Part shown: positions 6,412 to 13,580 of the stretch, in pieces
How the letters are laid out: the number at the start of each line of letters is the position of its first letter
How positions within the stretch are numbered: position 1 is the first letter of the stretch
IMG/VR virus record: IMGVR_UViG_3300022699_000085
Coordinates: 1 to 27,249 of that record
Source: a virus
Length of the DNA stretch: 27,249 nucleotides
Reading direction: 5' to 3' (one strand)
Position numbers and translations under genes: made by a program
Notes under the pieces: generated by a model
Seen by the model: the letters and a program-made list of their open reading frames with translations, nothing else
The model's database searches: none
Told to the model about the DNA's origin: nothing

Positions 6412-8919
6412 TTACTCCTGTGAACGATTGCGGGTTTGCTGCATCATCTGAGCCGCTAAATCCTGCTCAGCGTCGATGCGTTTTTCAGCAAGGTCAGCTC
6501 CGGTTTCTAGCCCTGCTTTCTCAAGGTCGACTTCAGCTTTAATGATCTGCTGACGTAACTTAGAGCCGATCGAGGCCCCAGTCTGCTCCTCTTGAGAACT
6601 GATGCGAGCTGCTTCAAGCTCCATGTCCCGAAGCTTTAGCTCGTAGTCCATGCGGTCTTTGGCGATCTTACGCTGCAGCTCACCCTGCTCGATCTCAAGC
6701 TCACGCTGCTGCATTTGCAAGACCGGGTCCTGTGAACGGCGAGCGTTTTCTTCCGCCTGCGCCATCTGTTGAGCCTTGCCAGTTACACGGGGTGCAGCTT
6801 CTGCCACAAGACGTGAAATAGCCAGCTCCTGCTCTTGATCCAGACCTTTATCGTCATCCTCGTCCACTGCCGGGAGCGGAACACCCAGTTCAGTCTCGAC
6901 ACGACGACGATATTGCTCAGCAATGTGCTCGTTGATATGCGCCATGCCAGCGGCCAGCTTCATCTTGCCGGCCTCACCCTCCATCTCGATCATTTTCATG
7001 ATCTCAGGGTCCTGAGCAAACGCCATGTGCGCCTGAATATGCGCCTCGTGGTCCTGATAAGAAAAGGCCTTGACCGGCTTGCCGTTGAGCAATGCCATGT
7101 TCTCCGACATTGGGTCCATCGGCTTGATGTCGTCCTTATCCGGGACAAGCTCGTTAGCGTCCTTAATGCCCAGCGTCTCGATCATCTTGCGATGCAGAAG
7201 TGGCAGGTCGTAGAGCTGCGGAGCCTGCTGAGCCATCTGCATGGCCGCCTGATACTGAACAATGCGCTGTGACATTGTTGAGGCGTTCGGATCAGACACC
7301 GGAATAATGTTAGTCATGCTGTAGTCGCGACGGCGGGCCATAAACCCCTCATCGCCAACCGCATCGTAGTCGTACTCTTCTGGCGCCATCTCAGAGACGA
7401 TTGACTTGAGAATCTTAAACTCAGACTTCATAGCCGCGTGCATGCGCGCCTGAACAGCTGTCAGAGTCTTAAGCTGACGCTCCAGAATAGCCAGTGTCGA
7501 TCCAACTGGCGCGTTTGGCTGCATATCGCCAACACTAAGATCAGACATAGACACAAACCGCCGAGCCTCTTGGACGATCTTGTCCAGAAGTCCTGCTAGG
7601 ACTGTTGAGGGCTCCTTATAGGGCAGCGGCATAATGTTGTCTTTGATCGTGCCAGTCGGCACATCCACATCGCGGAACTCACCCGGAGCAATCGGCGTAT
7701 CACCGCCACGTATACGAAGCCCCCGCGTACGGAAGCCGCCCGGCAGGTTAGACAACGTCCCCGCGTCGACGAGCTGGCGCATAATTGACGTCGCGCCCTT
7801 GGCAAAACCACCAATGAGGTGGATAAGGCCGAAACCATAGAACCCAAAGCCCGGTATGTAGTTGTAGTGGGAGAAGTGAATCTGTTTTTGTTTCTTGTCA
7901 TCGTCTTCTGCCCAGTTGCGGTAAATTGACAAGACTTTGTTGTTGTCTTTCAGGATAGTCACAACGTATGGCAGCTCGATGCCCGTGGGTTCACCTTCTT
8001 TGTCTAGGTCCTCAAACCCTTCAAGATCAAGCTCGCAGTGAATCTCAAGCAGCGTGTAGCGATCGTCCTGAGCGGCGTCAAACCCACCAATCTCGTTCTT
8101 GCGACGCGAGATGTCGTCTTCATCAGCCATGGGATCGCCAATCTCGCACTCTTTATAAAACCCACTGACCTGCATTTTACGAATTTCATTTTTAGTCCGC
8201 TTCATGCGATGGGCGTAGCGCTGTGCGTTCTCAAGGCTTGAGGCGCCGTAGCTGACGATAAAATCTTCAGCCGGAATAAACTGAGCAACCGGACGCTCCA
8301 GTGAAGGGTCGTAGAACACCTTCTTAAACGCCGAACCTGCAATGGGTAGGTTCCACAACAACCGCTCGTGCTCTGAGCGATAATCAGCCATTTTATCGGT
8401 CAGCAAGTAATTCATGTCTTCACCGACACGAGCTGCTGCTTCTTCCTTCTCCTTATTACTCTGCCCCATCACCTTAGTGCGCACAGGACCCTGCGCCGGG
8501 AAGGTCTCGACAATGCTCTCAGACTGGAACTTCACCACAGCTTCAGCAAGCATCGGGTGGTAAACGCCAAACGCGCCTTCCCACGGCTCGGAGCGGTCTT
8601 CAATCTTAAGCCCAAGTAACTCAAGCCCGTCGTGGTATGTCTCTTCCCACTCAGCGCGCGAGAGTACATCACTTGCGTAAGCTTCGAGGAGTTCATCAGC
8701 AATGGCCGCGCACTGCTCGTCGTCAATGTATTCTGCAAGGTTAGCTGAATGTGGGATCATATCTCCCTCATCGCCCGCCTCGATGTCCAGAATCTCCTGA
8801 CCAGCGATGCTAACCTCTACGCTCTCTGGGTCTTCAATTTCAATCTCAAGTGGCGCTTCGTTTTCTGCCATTTTATCGAGGCTTTTTGGAGCACCGTACA
8901 ACGCTTTATCAATAGCCAT
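6412..8919 (-). CDS. Portal (head-tail connector) protein
   Basis: 835 aa, ATG start, immediately after the terminase gene, where a portal belongs. It has an acidic N-terminal leader (about 1-80). A region typical of large portals follows: SEPWEGAFGVYHPMLAEAVV, then FQSESIVETFPAQG and FYDPSLERPVAQFIPAEDFI. The stem/crown region is FIPGFGFYGFGLIHLIGG-like. The C-terminal 150 residues are a Gln/Glu-rich coiled coil (QQRELEIEQGELQRKIAKDR), probably the barrel extending into the capsid. It forms the dodecameric channel for DNA and docks the terminase. The length resembles P22-type portals more than the roughly 530-aa T7 type. Confidence 0.85.
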   Translation of the reverse strand: MAIDKALYGAPKSLDKMAENEAPLEIEIEDPESVEVSIAGQEILDIEAGDEGDMIPHSANLAEYIDDEQCAAIADELLEAYASDVLSRAEWEETYHDGLELLGLKIEDRSEPWEGAFGVYHPMLAEAVVKFQSESIVETFPAQGPVRTKVMGQSNKEKEEAAARVGEDMNYLLTDKMADYRSEHERLLWNLPIAGSAFKKVFYDPSLERPVAQFIPAEDFIVSYGASSLENAQRYAHRMKRTKNEIRKMQVSGFYKECEIGDPMADEDDISRRKNEIGGFDAAQDDRYTLLEIHCELDLEGFEDLDKEGEPTGIELPYVVTILKDNNKVLSIYRNWAEDDDKKQKQIHFSHYNYIPGFGFYGFGLIHLIGGFAKGATSIMRQLVDAGTLSNLPGGFRTRGLRIRGGDTPIAPGEFRDVDVPTGTIKDNIMPLPYKEPSTVLAGLLDKIVQEARRFVSMSDLSVGDMQPNAPVGSTLAILERQLKTLTAVQARMHAAMKSEFKILKSIVSEMAPEEYDYDAVGDEGFMARRRDYSMTNIIPVSDPNASTMSQRIVQYQAAMQMAQQAPQLYDLPLLHRKMIETLGIKDANELVPDKDDIKPMDPMSENMALLNGKPVKAFSYQDHEAHIQAHMAFAQDPEIMKMIEMEGEAGKMKLAAGMAHINEHIAEQYRRRVETELGVPLPAVDEDDDKGLDQEQELAISRLVAEAAPRVTGKAQQMAQAEENARRSQDPVLQMQQRELEIEQGELQRKIAKDRMDYELKLRDMELEAARISSQEEQTGASIGSKLRQQIIKAEVDLEKAGLETGADLAEKRIDAEQDLAAQMMQQTRNRSQE

Positions 8920-8928
8920 TATTTAACC

Positions 8929-11472
8929 CTAGTAGTAAGCCGCTCTCACGGGTTCAAAATCTTCTTCGTCATCACCCCACCGATCGTCGGGTAACTCAAT
9001 AAACCCACCGCTTCTAAAACGCATTAGCGCCATCACAGTGCTGTCCACCAAGTCATCGTTCGGCATCGCAGGGAACCCACAGACCTCATCTACAACCTCT
9101 TCAGCCCAACGCCTACCCGCTGGGTACCAAACAAATCCTGATGCGAACATATCAGACACAGAGTTTAGACGCATAACTTTATCACCTGTACCCCGGTGAG
9201 GTGTAAACTCTTGGACCGGCACGCCAGCCCTACGAAACTCCTGAAACAGAGGCGACCCAGAAGACTTTTTCTCAATCACAAACCAATCAGGGCCCCACTC
9301 CTTGTACTCATCATACGCAAGGCGCTTTAACTCGGGAAACTCCAAGCGCTCTTTAATGCTATTCAGCAGTATGATGTTAGCCTGCGCAACGCCGTTCTCG
9401 TCGTCTTTATAGAACACACCCCACGTTGTCAGCGCCGTGAAGTCAGCCCTAGTGTTCTTCTCCGCTGCCGCATCAAGGCTCATTATTATGTACTCACAAG
9501 GCGGGGGCTGGTCCTCTAGCCACTCTTGCCACCATTCACGCTTAACAATAGACGCTTCGCGCGATGTGGGCTGCTGCATATACTGCGCCGACCACTGGAA
9601 CGGCGGCATTGACGCTTTTGTCCGCAGGAGAGACTTAACCGGCCACTGCTCCGGCCACAGCGAGATGTATTTCTGCTCTTCAGGAGCCTCTGCAGATACG
9701 TGCTCATTCTCAAAAAGTGCTGGAAATTCAACAACTTCCCACTGATCTGAGTCCTCGTTGCGCACCATATCTTTCTGGACACGCCCGATCAAGTCCTGCT
9801 CGGCCCAGCGTGTGGCCACAATTGCCACAGACCCACCCGGCATGAGTCGAGTCCGCGCACCGTAGGCGTACCACTCGTAGGCTTTGTCAAAAACTTCAAA
9901 ATTGCCGTTGAGAATGTCCTGCTCGTTGTGGGGGTCGTCGACCACCAGCAGATGTGCGCCGCGACCTGCGATGGCACCACCAATCCCGCAATTATGAGTA
10001 AGAACCTTATCAGCAAAAAATGTGTGGTCTCCGTCGAGTAAAAAGTTAACGAAGGGCTTTTCTTCGTGCTGTTTGGCGGCTACTTTTCCGGCTCTCCGTA
10101 CTCCCAGCAATAGTTCTGATAAGTTTTGCGCTGCTCTTCTAAAACCCGCCATATACTTTTTAGTGCTGCCTGAGGGTTGTCGAACGCTAGAGACGCCTCT
10201 TTTAAGGAGCCAAACTCCGATACTACGGCCCCATCCTTTGTTTTTTGGAGGACTGTACGACCATAGTTCTTCTTGCGCTTCTTCTCCGCGCTCAGTGGGT
10301 CCGCCCCTGTTTTCAAACGGTATGCTATCGCTTCCGGCGTAACCCCTAGTTTTCTGGCCTGCTCCGCCAGTGTCTCCCCGCCAACCACTCGGTTTGTTCT
10401 GCGGTTGTTGGCTTGCTGGTGTGGGGTTTCCCAGCGACAATTCTCCGGACTGTACGGCCCATTGTTGTCTATGCGCCCAACTGTGTACCCAGCGCCCGGC
10501 GGCTCGCCCATATCCTCCAAAAAATTCTCGAACTTCAGCCAACGATCGCAGACAGTTATGCCGCGCCCGCCATAATTTTTCCACTTTGGGTTGTTTGGGT
10601 TTAAACAGCGAGACTTGATGTAATACCAACGCCGATACATGGAAGTGTTCCAAATAGCCATAAGCCCTCCTAGTTATGGCCTTAAGTCTATCCGAAATAC
10701 TCTCCACAATCAATATGTCATCGGGTTTTATATTTCTTGCGTACACCCACCCTTTGTTTTCAGTCCATATCGGGTGGTCTGCGGAGCACTCAAGCCCAGC
10801 CACAGTATAAGTAGCACTGTGCTGTGTGCGGTAAATTTTCTGTACTGTTGCGCCTCTGCCAGAATTTAATAAGTGATCTCCAACCCTTATATCGCCAGCA
10901 TTGACCAGCCCATGTTCAGTGTGCACCTTGGAATGGAGGCGTAGACACGCGAAGTACTCACCGTCTTTGTTTGTAGACCATCTGCCTGCCGATTTAGAGT
11001 CCGCTGAGAGCTTCACATCGGGGAAAATGCGCTGGTAGTCGGGCGTGCCGACCAAATTTCTGACCTTACGGCCAAAATCTGTAGCCAAATCAGAGGTATG
11101 CGAGACCATCATGATCTTTTTATCGGGCCAATTGCCGATAAACCACGCCGGAAAGAAAATTGAAGTCAGCTGAGACTTACCAAATCGCGGTGCGATAGAG
11201 ACTGTGACACGATCTTTGCGCCCGTGGGCCAAATCTTCTAAATACTCGGCTAACTGCCTGTGGTGAGGGCCAATTTTATAGTCAGGCATCATCGCCTGCG
11301 CGAAGTCCAGCAGTGACGTCCTAGCCCGCTCTGCTTTTTTGCGCTCTTCTAGCTCCTCAACGACTTCTAATAGCTTAGCCTGCTCACCGGGAGAGAATTT
11401 ATGCAAGTTCTGCATAAGAACTTTTAGCTCTTCTTGCGAAAACTGCTTTTGTTCTGCCGCTACTGAACTCAA
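8929..11472 (-). CDS. Terminase large subunit, intein-containing precursor
   Basis: 847 aa precursor; removal of a 319-residue intein (176-494) would leave about 528 aa, a normal TerL length. N-terminal ATPase: Walker A VSIAPRFGKS (91-100). The insertion falls in the conserved segment GEYFA|CGIGGAIAGRGAH, just before Walker B LLVVDD (508-513). C-terminal RNase H-like nuclease: MSLDAAAEKNTRADFTA with its acidic residue and NDDLVDS near the end. It cuts and pumps DNA into the prohead through the portal. The annotated start is TTG at 11472, because an in-frame TAA precedes it directly; the next Met is at 11415, so the true start is uncertain. It lies 7 bases after the small subunit candidate. 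Confidence 0.92.
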   Translation of the reverse strand: MSSVAAEQKQFSQEELKVLMQNLHKFSPGEQAKLLEVVEELEERKKAERARTSLLDFAQAMMPDYKIGPHHRQLAEYLEDLAHGRKDRVTVSIAPRFGKSQLTSIFFPAWFIGNWPDKKIMMVSHTSDLATDFGRKVRNLVGTPDYQRIFPDVKLSADSKSAGRWSTNKDGEYFACLRLHSKVHTEHGLVNAGDIRVGDHLLNSGRGATVQKIYRTQHSATYTVAGLECSADHPIWTENKGWVYARNIKPDDILIVESISDRLKAITRRAYGYLEHFHVSALVLHQVSLFKPKQPKVEKLWRARHNCLRSLAEVREFFGGYGRAAGRWVHSWAHRQQWAVQSGELSLGNPTPASQQPQNKPSGWRGDTGGAGQKTRGYAGSDSIPFENRGGPTERGEEAQEELWSYSPPKNKGWGRSIGVWLLKRGVSSVRQPSGSTKKYMAGFRRAAQNLSELLLGVRRAGKVAAKQHEEKPFVNFLLDGDHTFFADKVLTHNCGIGGAIAGRGAHLLVVDDPHNEQDILNGNFEVFDKAYEWYAYGARTRLMPGGSVAIVATRWAEQDLIGRVQKDMVRNEDSDQWEVVEFPALFENEHVSAEAPEEQKYISLWPEQWPVKSLLRTKASMPPFQWSAQYMQQPTSREASIVKREWWQEWLEDQPPPCEYIIMSLDAAAEKNTRADFTALTTWGVFYKDDENGVAQANIILLNSIKERLEFPELKRLAYDEYKEWGPDWFVIEKKSSGSPLFQEFRRAGVPVQEFTPHRGTGDKVMRLNSVSDMFASGFVWYPAGRRWAEEVVDEVCGFPAMPNDDLVDSTVMALMRFRSGGFIELPDDRWGDDEEDFEPVRAAYY
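9991..10947 (-). other. Intein inserted in terminase large subunit
   Basis: 319 codons. Intein residue 1 is Cys (TGT at 10945-10947). Block A is CLRLHSKVHTEHGLVNAGDI followed by RVGDHLL. Block B carries the splicing His in GLECSADHPIWTENKGW. At the far end, FVNFLLDGDHTFFADKVLTHN is blocks F/G, with the terminal His-Asn and the +1 extein Cys at 9988-9990. All the residues needed for class 1 splicing are present. The linker between the halves (about residues 271-465) has no DOD or HNH endonuclease in the intein frame. It is instead an out-of-frame reading of the nested HNH gene. The splicing parts alone total about 125 residues, like a mini-intein. Confidence 0.9.
10080..10661 (-). CDS. HNH-type homing endonuclease nested out of frame inside the intein
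   Basis: 193 aa on the same strand as terminase but in another frame. The ATG at 10661 has AGGAGG about 4 bases upstream, one of the best ribosome binding sites in the window; it stops at a TAG at 10080. The N-terminal nuclease part reads RRWYYIKSRCLNPNNPKW, NYGGRGITVCDRWLKFENFL and GRIDNNGPYSPENCRWET followed by QQANNRR, the pattern of the HNH/AP2-associated phage endonucleases. A helix-turn-helix (LAEQARKLGVTPEAIAYRL) and a NUMOD1-like segment (EFGSLKEASLAFDN ... NYCWEYG) follow and should bind DNA. The relatives usually have LDRIDN where this has VGRIDN, so activity is not certain. It probably drives spread of the intein into intein-free terminase genes. Confidence 0.88.
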   Translation of the reverse strand: MAIWNTSMYRRWYYIKSRCLNPNNPKWKNYGGRGITVCDRWLKFENFLEDMGEPPGAGYTVGRIDNNGPYSPENCRWETPHQQANNRRTNRVVGGETLAEQARKLGVTPEAIAYRLKTGADPLSAEKKRKKNYGRTVLQKTKDGAVVSEFGSLKEASLAFDNPQAALKSIWRVLEEQRKTYQNYCWEYGEPEK

Positions 11473-11479
11473 TTAAGCA

Positions 11480-12082
11480 TCACTCTTCGTTGAGAATGTC
11501 TTCGGCAGTTACACTCTGCGCTAACTGCTGCGGGTTGTTCGCAGGCTCAACAATCTCCGCATCGCTTACATCACCGTCGATCAGCCGTGAGAGCTTGTTA
11601 CGCAGCAAATCTTCCAGTTCCTCAGTGCTCTGGTGCTTGACTGTAACTTCTTGGCGCTCGGTGAAAAGGCCCACATCCGTGATCTTGCCCAGCAGCTCAA
11701 GCGCGCGCATGCGGATTTTTGGGTCATCGTCGTTAGACTCTTCGAGCAGACGGTTTGTGACGTACGTCCGCACCTGCTGAGCATCTTTAATGACCATGTG
11801 GTCATACTCAGAGAGCAACGTGTCTAAGTGTCGCATAACACCGGGCAGCTGTTTCTCATACTTAGTAGGCACGCGGGCTGTTTCAAATAGGTCTCTCGCA
11901 CGCTCAGCATCAGTTTCGTCGGTTGTAGCTTCTTTGTCGCCCAGCGCCGCAAGAAAATCAGCCGTGTTAGCAGCTGCAAAAATCTCTTCACGCTCAGTAA
12001 GCTTTTCTGTCTGAGGCTCCATCGGCATCTGCTCCAGCGGCGGGACGAGGTCTTTGTCGTCTAAGAGAAACTCAAGCGCCAT
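11480..12082 (-). CDS. Terminase small subunit candidate
   Basis: 200 aa, directly upstream of the large subunit with a 7-base gap. N-terminal acidic and Pro-rich part, then helices: PTKYEKQLPGVMRHLDTLLS, QVRTYVTNRLLEESNDDDPK and IRMRALELLGKITDVGLFTE. The pattern VRxYVTNRLxEE...ALELLGKITDVGLF is seen in small terminase-like proteins of environmental phages; it would recognise DNA for packaging and regulate TerL. No classical N-terminal HTH is clear. It overlaps nothing and follows the TraR-like gene by 2 bases. The role is based on gene order plus this helix pattern. Confidence 0.7.
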   Translation of the reverse strand: MALEFLLDDKDLVPPLEQMPMEPQTEKLTEREEIFAAANTADFLAALGDKEATTDETDAERARDLFETARVPTKYEKQLPGVMRHLDTLLSEYDHMVIKDAQQVRTYVTNRLLEESNDDDPKIRMRALELLGKITDVGLFTERQEVTVKHQSTEELEDLLRNKLSRLIDGDVSDAEIVEPANNPQQLAQSVTAEDILNEE

Positions 12083-12084
12083 AA

Positions 12085-12267
12085 TCAGTCCAACTTGTGC
12101 TCATCACGACACCGTGCACACGCACGTTTTACTAAGCGAAGTGTGTATTCACCACACCAGTCGCACTCGCCGGGCTCACCTTTGGCCATCTTCGGGCGAG
12201 GTGCACGCATAACGGCAGTTTGTACGCGCTCCATGTAGTCATTGGCAATGTCAGCTTCGTCAGCCAT
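12085..12267 (-). CDS. TraR/DksA-type C4 zinc-finger protein
   Basis: 60 aa; I start it at the ATG at 12267 (MADEADIANDYMERVQ). It has the short helical N terminus and C-terminal zinc finger CDWCGEYTLRLVKRACARC, two CxxC pairs about 15 residues apart, as in phage and plasmid TraR proteins, which are a half-length DksA. TraR binds the RNA polymerase secondary channel and mimics DksA/ppGpp, changing host promoter use. The acidic DEAD-like tip (DEADIANDY) at the start is the part that acts in the channel. Its start overlaps the Tad2-like gene by 8 bases, and it leads into the terminase genes by 2 bases. Confidence 0.78.
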   Translation of the reverse strand: MADEADIANDYMERVQTAVMRAPRPKMAKGEPGECDWCGEYTLRLVKRACARCRDEHKLD

Positions 12268-12538
12268 CAACAACTTCCCAGTCTTCGGCAAGTATGTCGG
12301 TCTGCGACGCCACCCAAGGCACAAGCTCACCATCAACAGTCTTCATGTCAATGTGCGGTCGGTATGTGCACTGTGTGCCTTCTGGGAATACTTTGTTGAG
12401 CGGTGCGCGGTTAGCAGTAAACTGCGACCCATCGACCAGATACAAGAACATACCTTGTCCATTCCAGCCTTTTCGAGCAACACAACGCCCCTGCTTGAGG
12501 GCTTCAATAGCTTCGCCAAAATTAAGTGAAATAGCCAT
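12260..12538 (-). CDS. DUF2829 / Tad2-like anti-Thoeris protein
   Basis: 92 aa. Diagnostic pattern: FGEAIEALKQGRCVARKGWN, GQGMFLYLVDGS, RPHIDMKT and VPWVASQTDILAEDWEVV. This is the DUF2829 fold; Tad2 of this family binds the cyclic ADP-ribose signal molecules of the Thoeris defence system and sequesters them. Size and all conserved segments match a full-length single-domain member. It is the first gene of the leftward transcript, 29 bases after a predicted start, and overlaps the TraR-like gene by 8 bases, suggesting coupled expression. Anti-defence activity is from family knowledge; many DUF2829 proteins are untested. No strong SD is seen (GCGGAAAAC only). Confidence 0.82.
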   Translation of the reverse strand: MAISLNFGEAIEALKQGRCVARKGWNGQGMFLYLVDGSQFTANRAPLNKVFPEGTQCTYRPHIDMKTVDGELVPWVASQTDILAEDWEVVDG

Positions 12539-12573
12539 GTTGTTTTCCGCTTTGATCGTATAAGGTCCTTGGG

Positions 12574-12602
12574 ACTATATAAACATATTACACCCAACGC
12601 AA
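12574..12602 (-). promoter_or_regulatory. Leftward sigma70-like promoter for the packaging/head operon
   Basis: On the minus strand TTGCGT (12602-12597), 17 bases, TATAGT (12579-12574). Predicted transcription start near 12567, about 30 bases upstream of the Tad2-like ATG. The -35 deviates from consensus and no other minus-strand candidate is as good. Confidence 0.5.
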
Positions 12603-12630
12603 GAAACTCGCGGGTCCCTCAGCAAAAAAT

Positions 12631-12809
12631 GGGGGTGGGGGTGTTTTGCTAGGTAAGTCTAACAAAAGCGATAGGGGGTGGGGGTGTTTTGAAAAATTTT
12701 GCTGGTTGTTCGTGCGAAATGCCATGTATATAGAGTTATGCGCGCGCGTCGTTTTTTGGGGGGTGGGGGGTTGCTCACAGCCCGTTTAAGAATCGCTAGG
12801 GGGGCGGGG
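12631..12809 (+). repeat. Four G-rich islands at roughly 42-base intervals
   Basis: The islands are at 12631-12648, 12674-12691, 12758-12770 and 12799-12809. The first two are identical 18-mers (GGGGGTGGGGGTGTTTTG). The third is GGGGGGTGGGGGG and the fourth GGGGGGCGGGG. Starts are separated by 43, 84 and 41 bases. They lie between the leftward and rightward promoters and encode nothing on either strand. Confidence 0.75.
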
Positions 12810-12815
12810 TCTTGC

Positions 12816-12844
12816 TTGACAATTCAAGCTGGCTATGCTATTCG
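12816..12844 (+). promoter_or_regulatory. Rightward sigma70 promoter P1
   Basis: TTGACA (12816-12821), 17-base spacer, TATTCG (12839-12844). The -10 is weak; TATGCT at 12834 is too close. The 12 bases starting at the -35 (TTGACAATTCAA) recur exactly at promoter P2. Confidence 0.5.
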
Positions 12845-12872
12845 CGGTTCATCTATGCGAGCCATGCGGTGC

Positions 12873-12885
12873 TTCCTAATTAGGA
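12873..12885. promoter_or_regulatory. CCTAATTAGG palindrome, copy 1
   Basis: TTCCTAATTAGGA. It lies between promoters P1 and P2, 17 bases upstream of the P2 -35 box. It is not at a ribosome binding site. Confidence 0.8.
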
Positions 12886-12901
12886 GCGCCAATGTTCTGT
12901 T

Positions 12902-12929
12902 TTGACAATTCAACGGGGTTGTGTAATAC
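12902..12929 (+). promoter_or_regulatory. Rightward sigma70 promoter P2
   Basis: TTGACA (12902-12907), 16-base spacer, TAATAC (12924-12929), with a TG-type extension before the -10. Predicted start near 12936, giving about a 50-base leader to the ATG at 12985. It is one of the strongest promoter matches in the window. Confidence 0.75.
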
Positions 12930-12984
12930 TGTATTCGTCGTCTGGGTTGGCCCGGCGGCGCAACTAACCAAAGAGGATTCAATC

Positions 12985-13497
12985 ATGAGCAACGCGAAAG
13001 CAATCAACGTTCTGATCACGCGAAATAAAGATGGGGAAACCGTAGAAAACGTGGCGGCCGCGCCGGTCGTGCGTGCCGAGGAGTTGCGGGCGACGGGCAA
13101 CGCGCTCGACAATCTGACGCGGAATGTTATGGCAGGTCGGGTGGGCGCGCCCATCCGCAAGGCGGCGGACAATGGAAAGTTGGCGGATGTCCTGCCCGGC
13201 GATCAATTAAAGAACCAGCGTAGCGCGTTGGCATTCCTGCTCGGTTTAGAACCGGAGGCTATCCGCGCGGCATGGGCTGGGTATTGTGAGGGCCGCGAAC
13301 GAGTGACGCCGCCTACCCTGCAGCGTCTGCACAAGGAATGTAAGCCAAGCAAACCACGGGAGTCTTTCAACTACGCCCAAGCGGCAAAGGATGCCGCGCA
13401 AGCAATGGTGGACGGGAACGACGCCACGGTGTCCCAAATTCTCCATGATGTCGCGGCCGAGCTGGGCATACTCAAAGACGAGGAACCAGCCCACTAA
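12985..13497 (+). CDS. Uncharacterised early protein (170 aa), monocistronic
   Basis: I start it at the ATG at 12985 (MSNAKAINVLITRNKDGETV), with AAGAGG nine bases before it. The longer frame back to 12892 would overlap the P2 promoter and is rejected. Soluble, mixed alpha/beta; VRAEELRATGNALDNLTRNV and LAFLLGLEPEAIRAAWAGYC look helical, and the tail is helical too (DATVSQILHDVAAELGIL). There is no HTH, nuclease or membrane segment that I can see, and I do not recognise the family. Two tandem promoters in front and a strong terminator behind make it a separate, probably highly expressed early unit. Candidates include a host-takeover factor or regulator, but nothing in the sequence decides. 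Confidence 0.8.
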   Translation: MSNAKAINVLITRNKDGETVENVAAAPVVRAEELRATGNALDNLTRNVMAGRVGAPIRKAADNGKLADVLPGDQLKNQRSALAFLLGLEPEAIRAAWAGYCEGRERVTPPTLQRLHKECKPSKPRESFNYAQAAKDAAQAMVDGNDATVSQILHDVAAELGILKDEEPAH

Positions 13498-13505
13498 CCT
13501 CAACC

Positions 13506-13557
13506 GCCCGGCACCGCCGGGCTAACCAACCCAGCCCCGCTCCGGCGGGGCTTTTTT
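13506..13557 (+). terminator. Rho-independent terminator after the 170-aa gene, with an extra upstream hairpin
   Basis: A perfect 7-bp hairpin GCCCGGC-ACC-GCCGGGC lies at 13506-13522. The terminator proper is AGCCCCGC-TCCG-GCGGGGCT at 13533-13552, followed by TTTTTT. The 8-bp GC-rich stem and T-run are textbook. Confidence 0.93.
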
Positions 13558-13580
13558 ATGTCCGCGTCACGCGCATGTTG

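Noticed and set aside
8038-8241. Plus-strand frames inside the portal gene
   Set aside because: They are antisense shadows of a conserved 835-aa protein.
10080-10661. Sequencing frameshifts as the reason the HNH frame differs from terminase
   Set aside because: Two compensating errors would be needed at the two junctions. Instead there is an AGGAGG-ATG start and a stop codon at the exact borders of the HNH segment, with intact frames on both sides. Not excluded without reads.
12892-12984. Upstream ATG extension of the 170-aa gene
   Set aside because: It overlaps the P2 promoter and lacks a good SD; the ATG at 12985 has AAGAGG.
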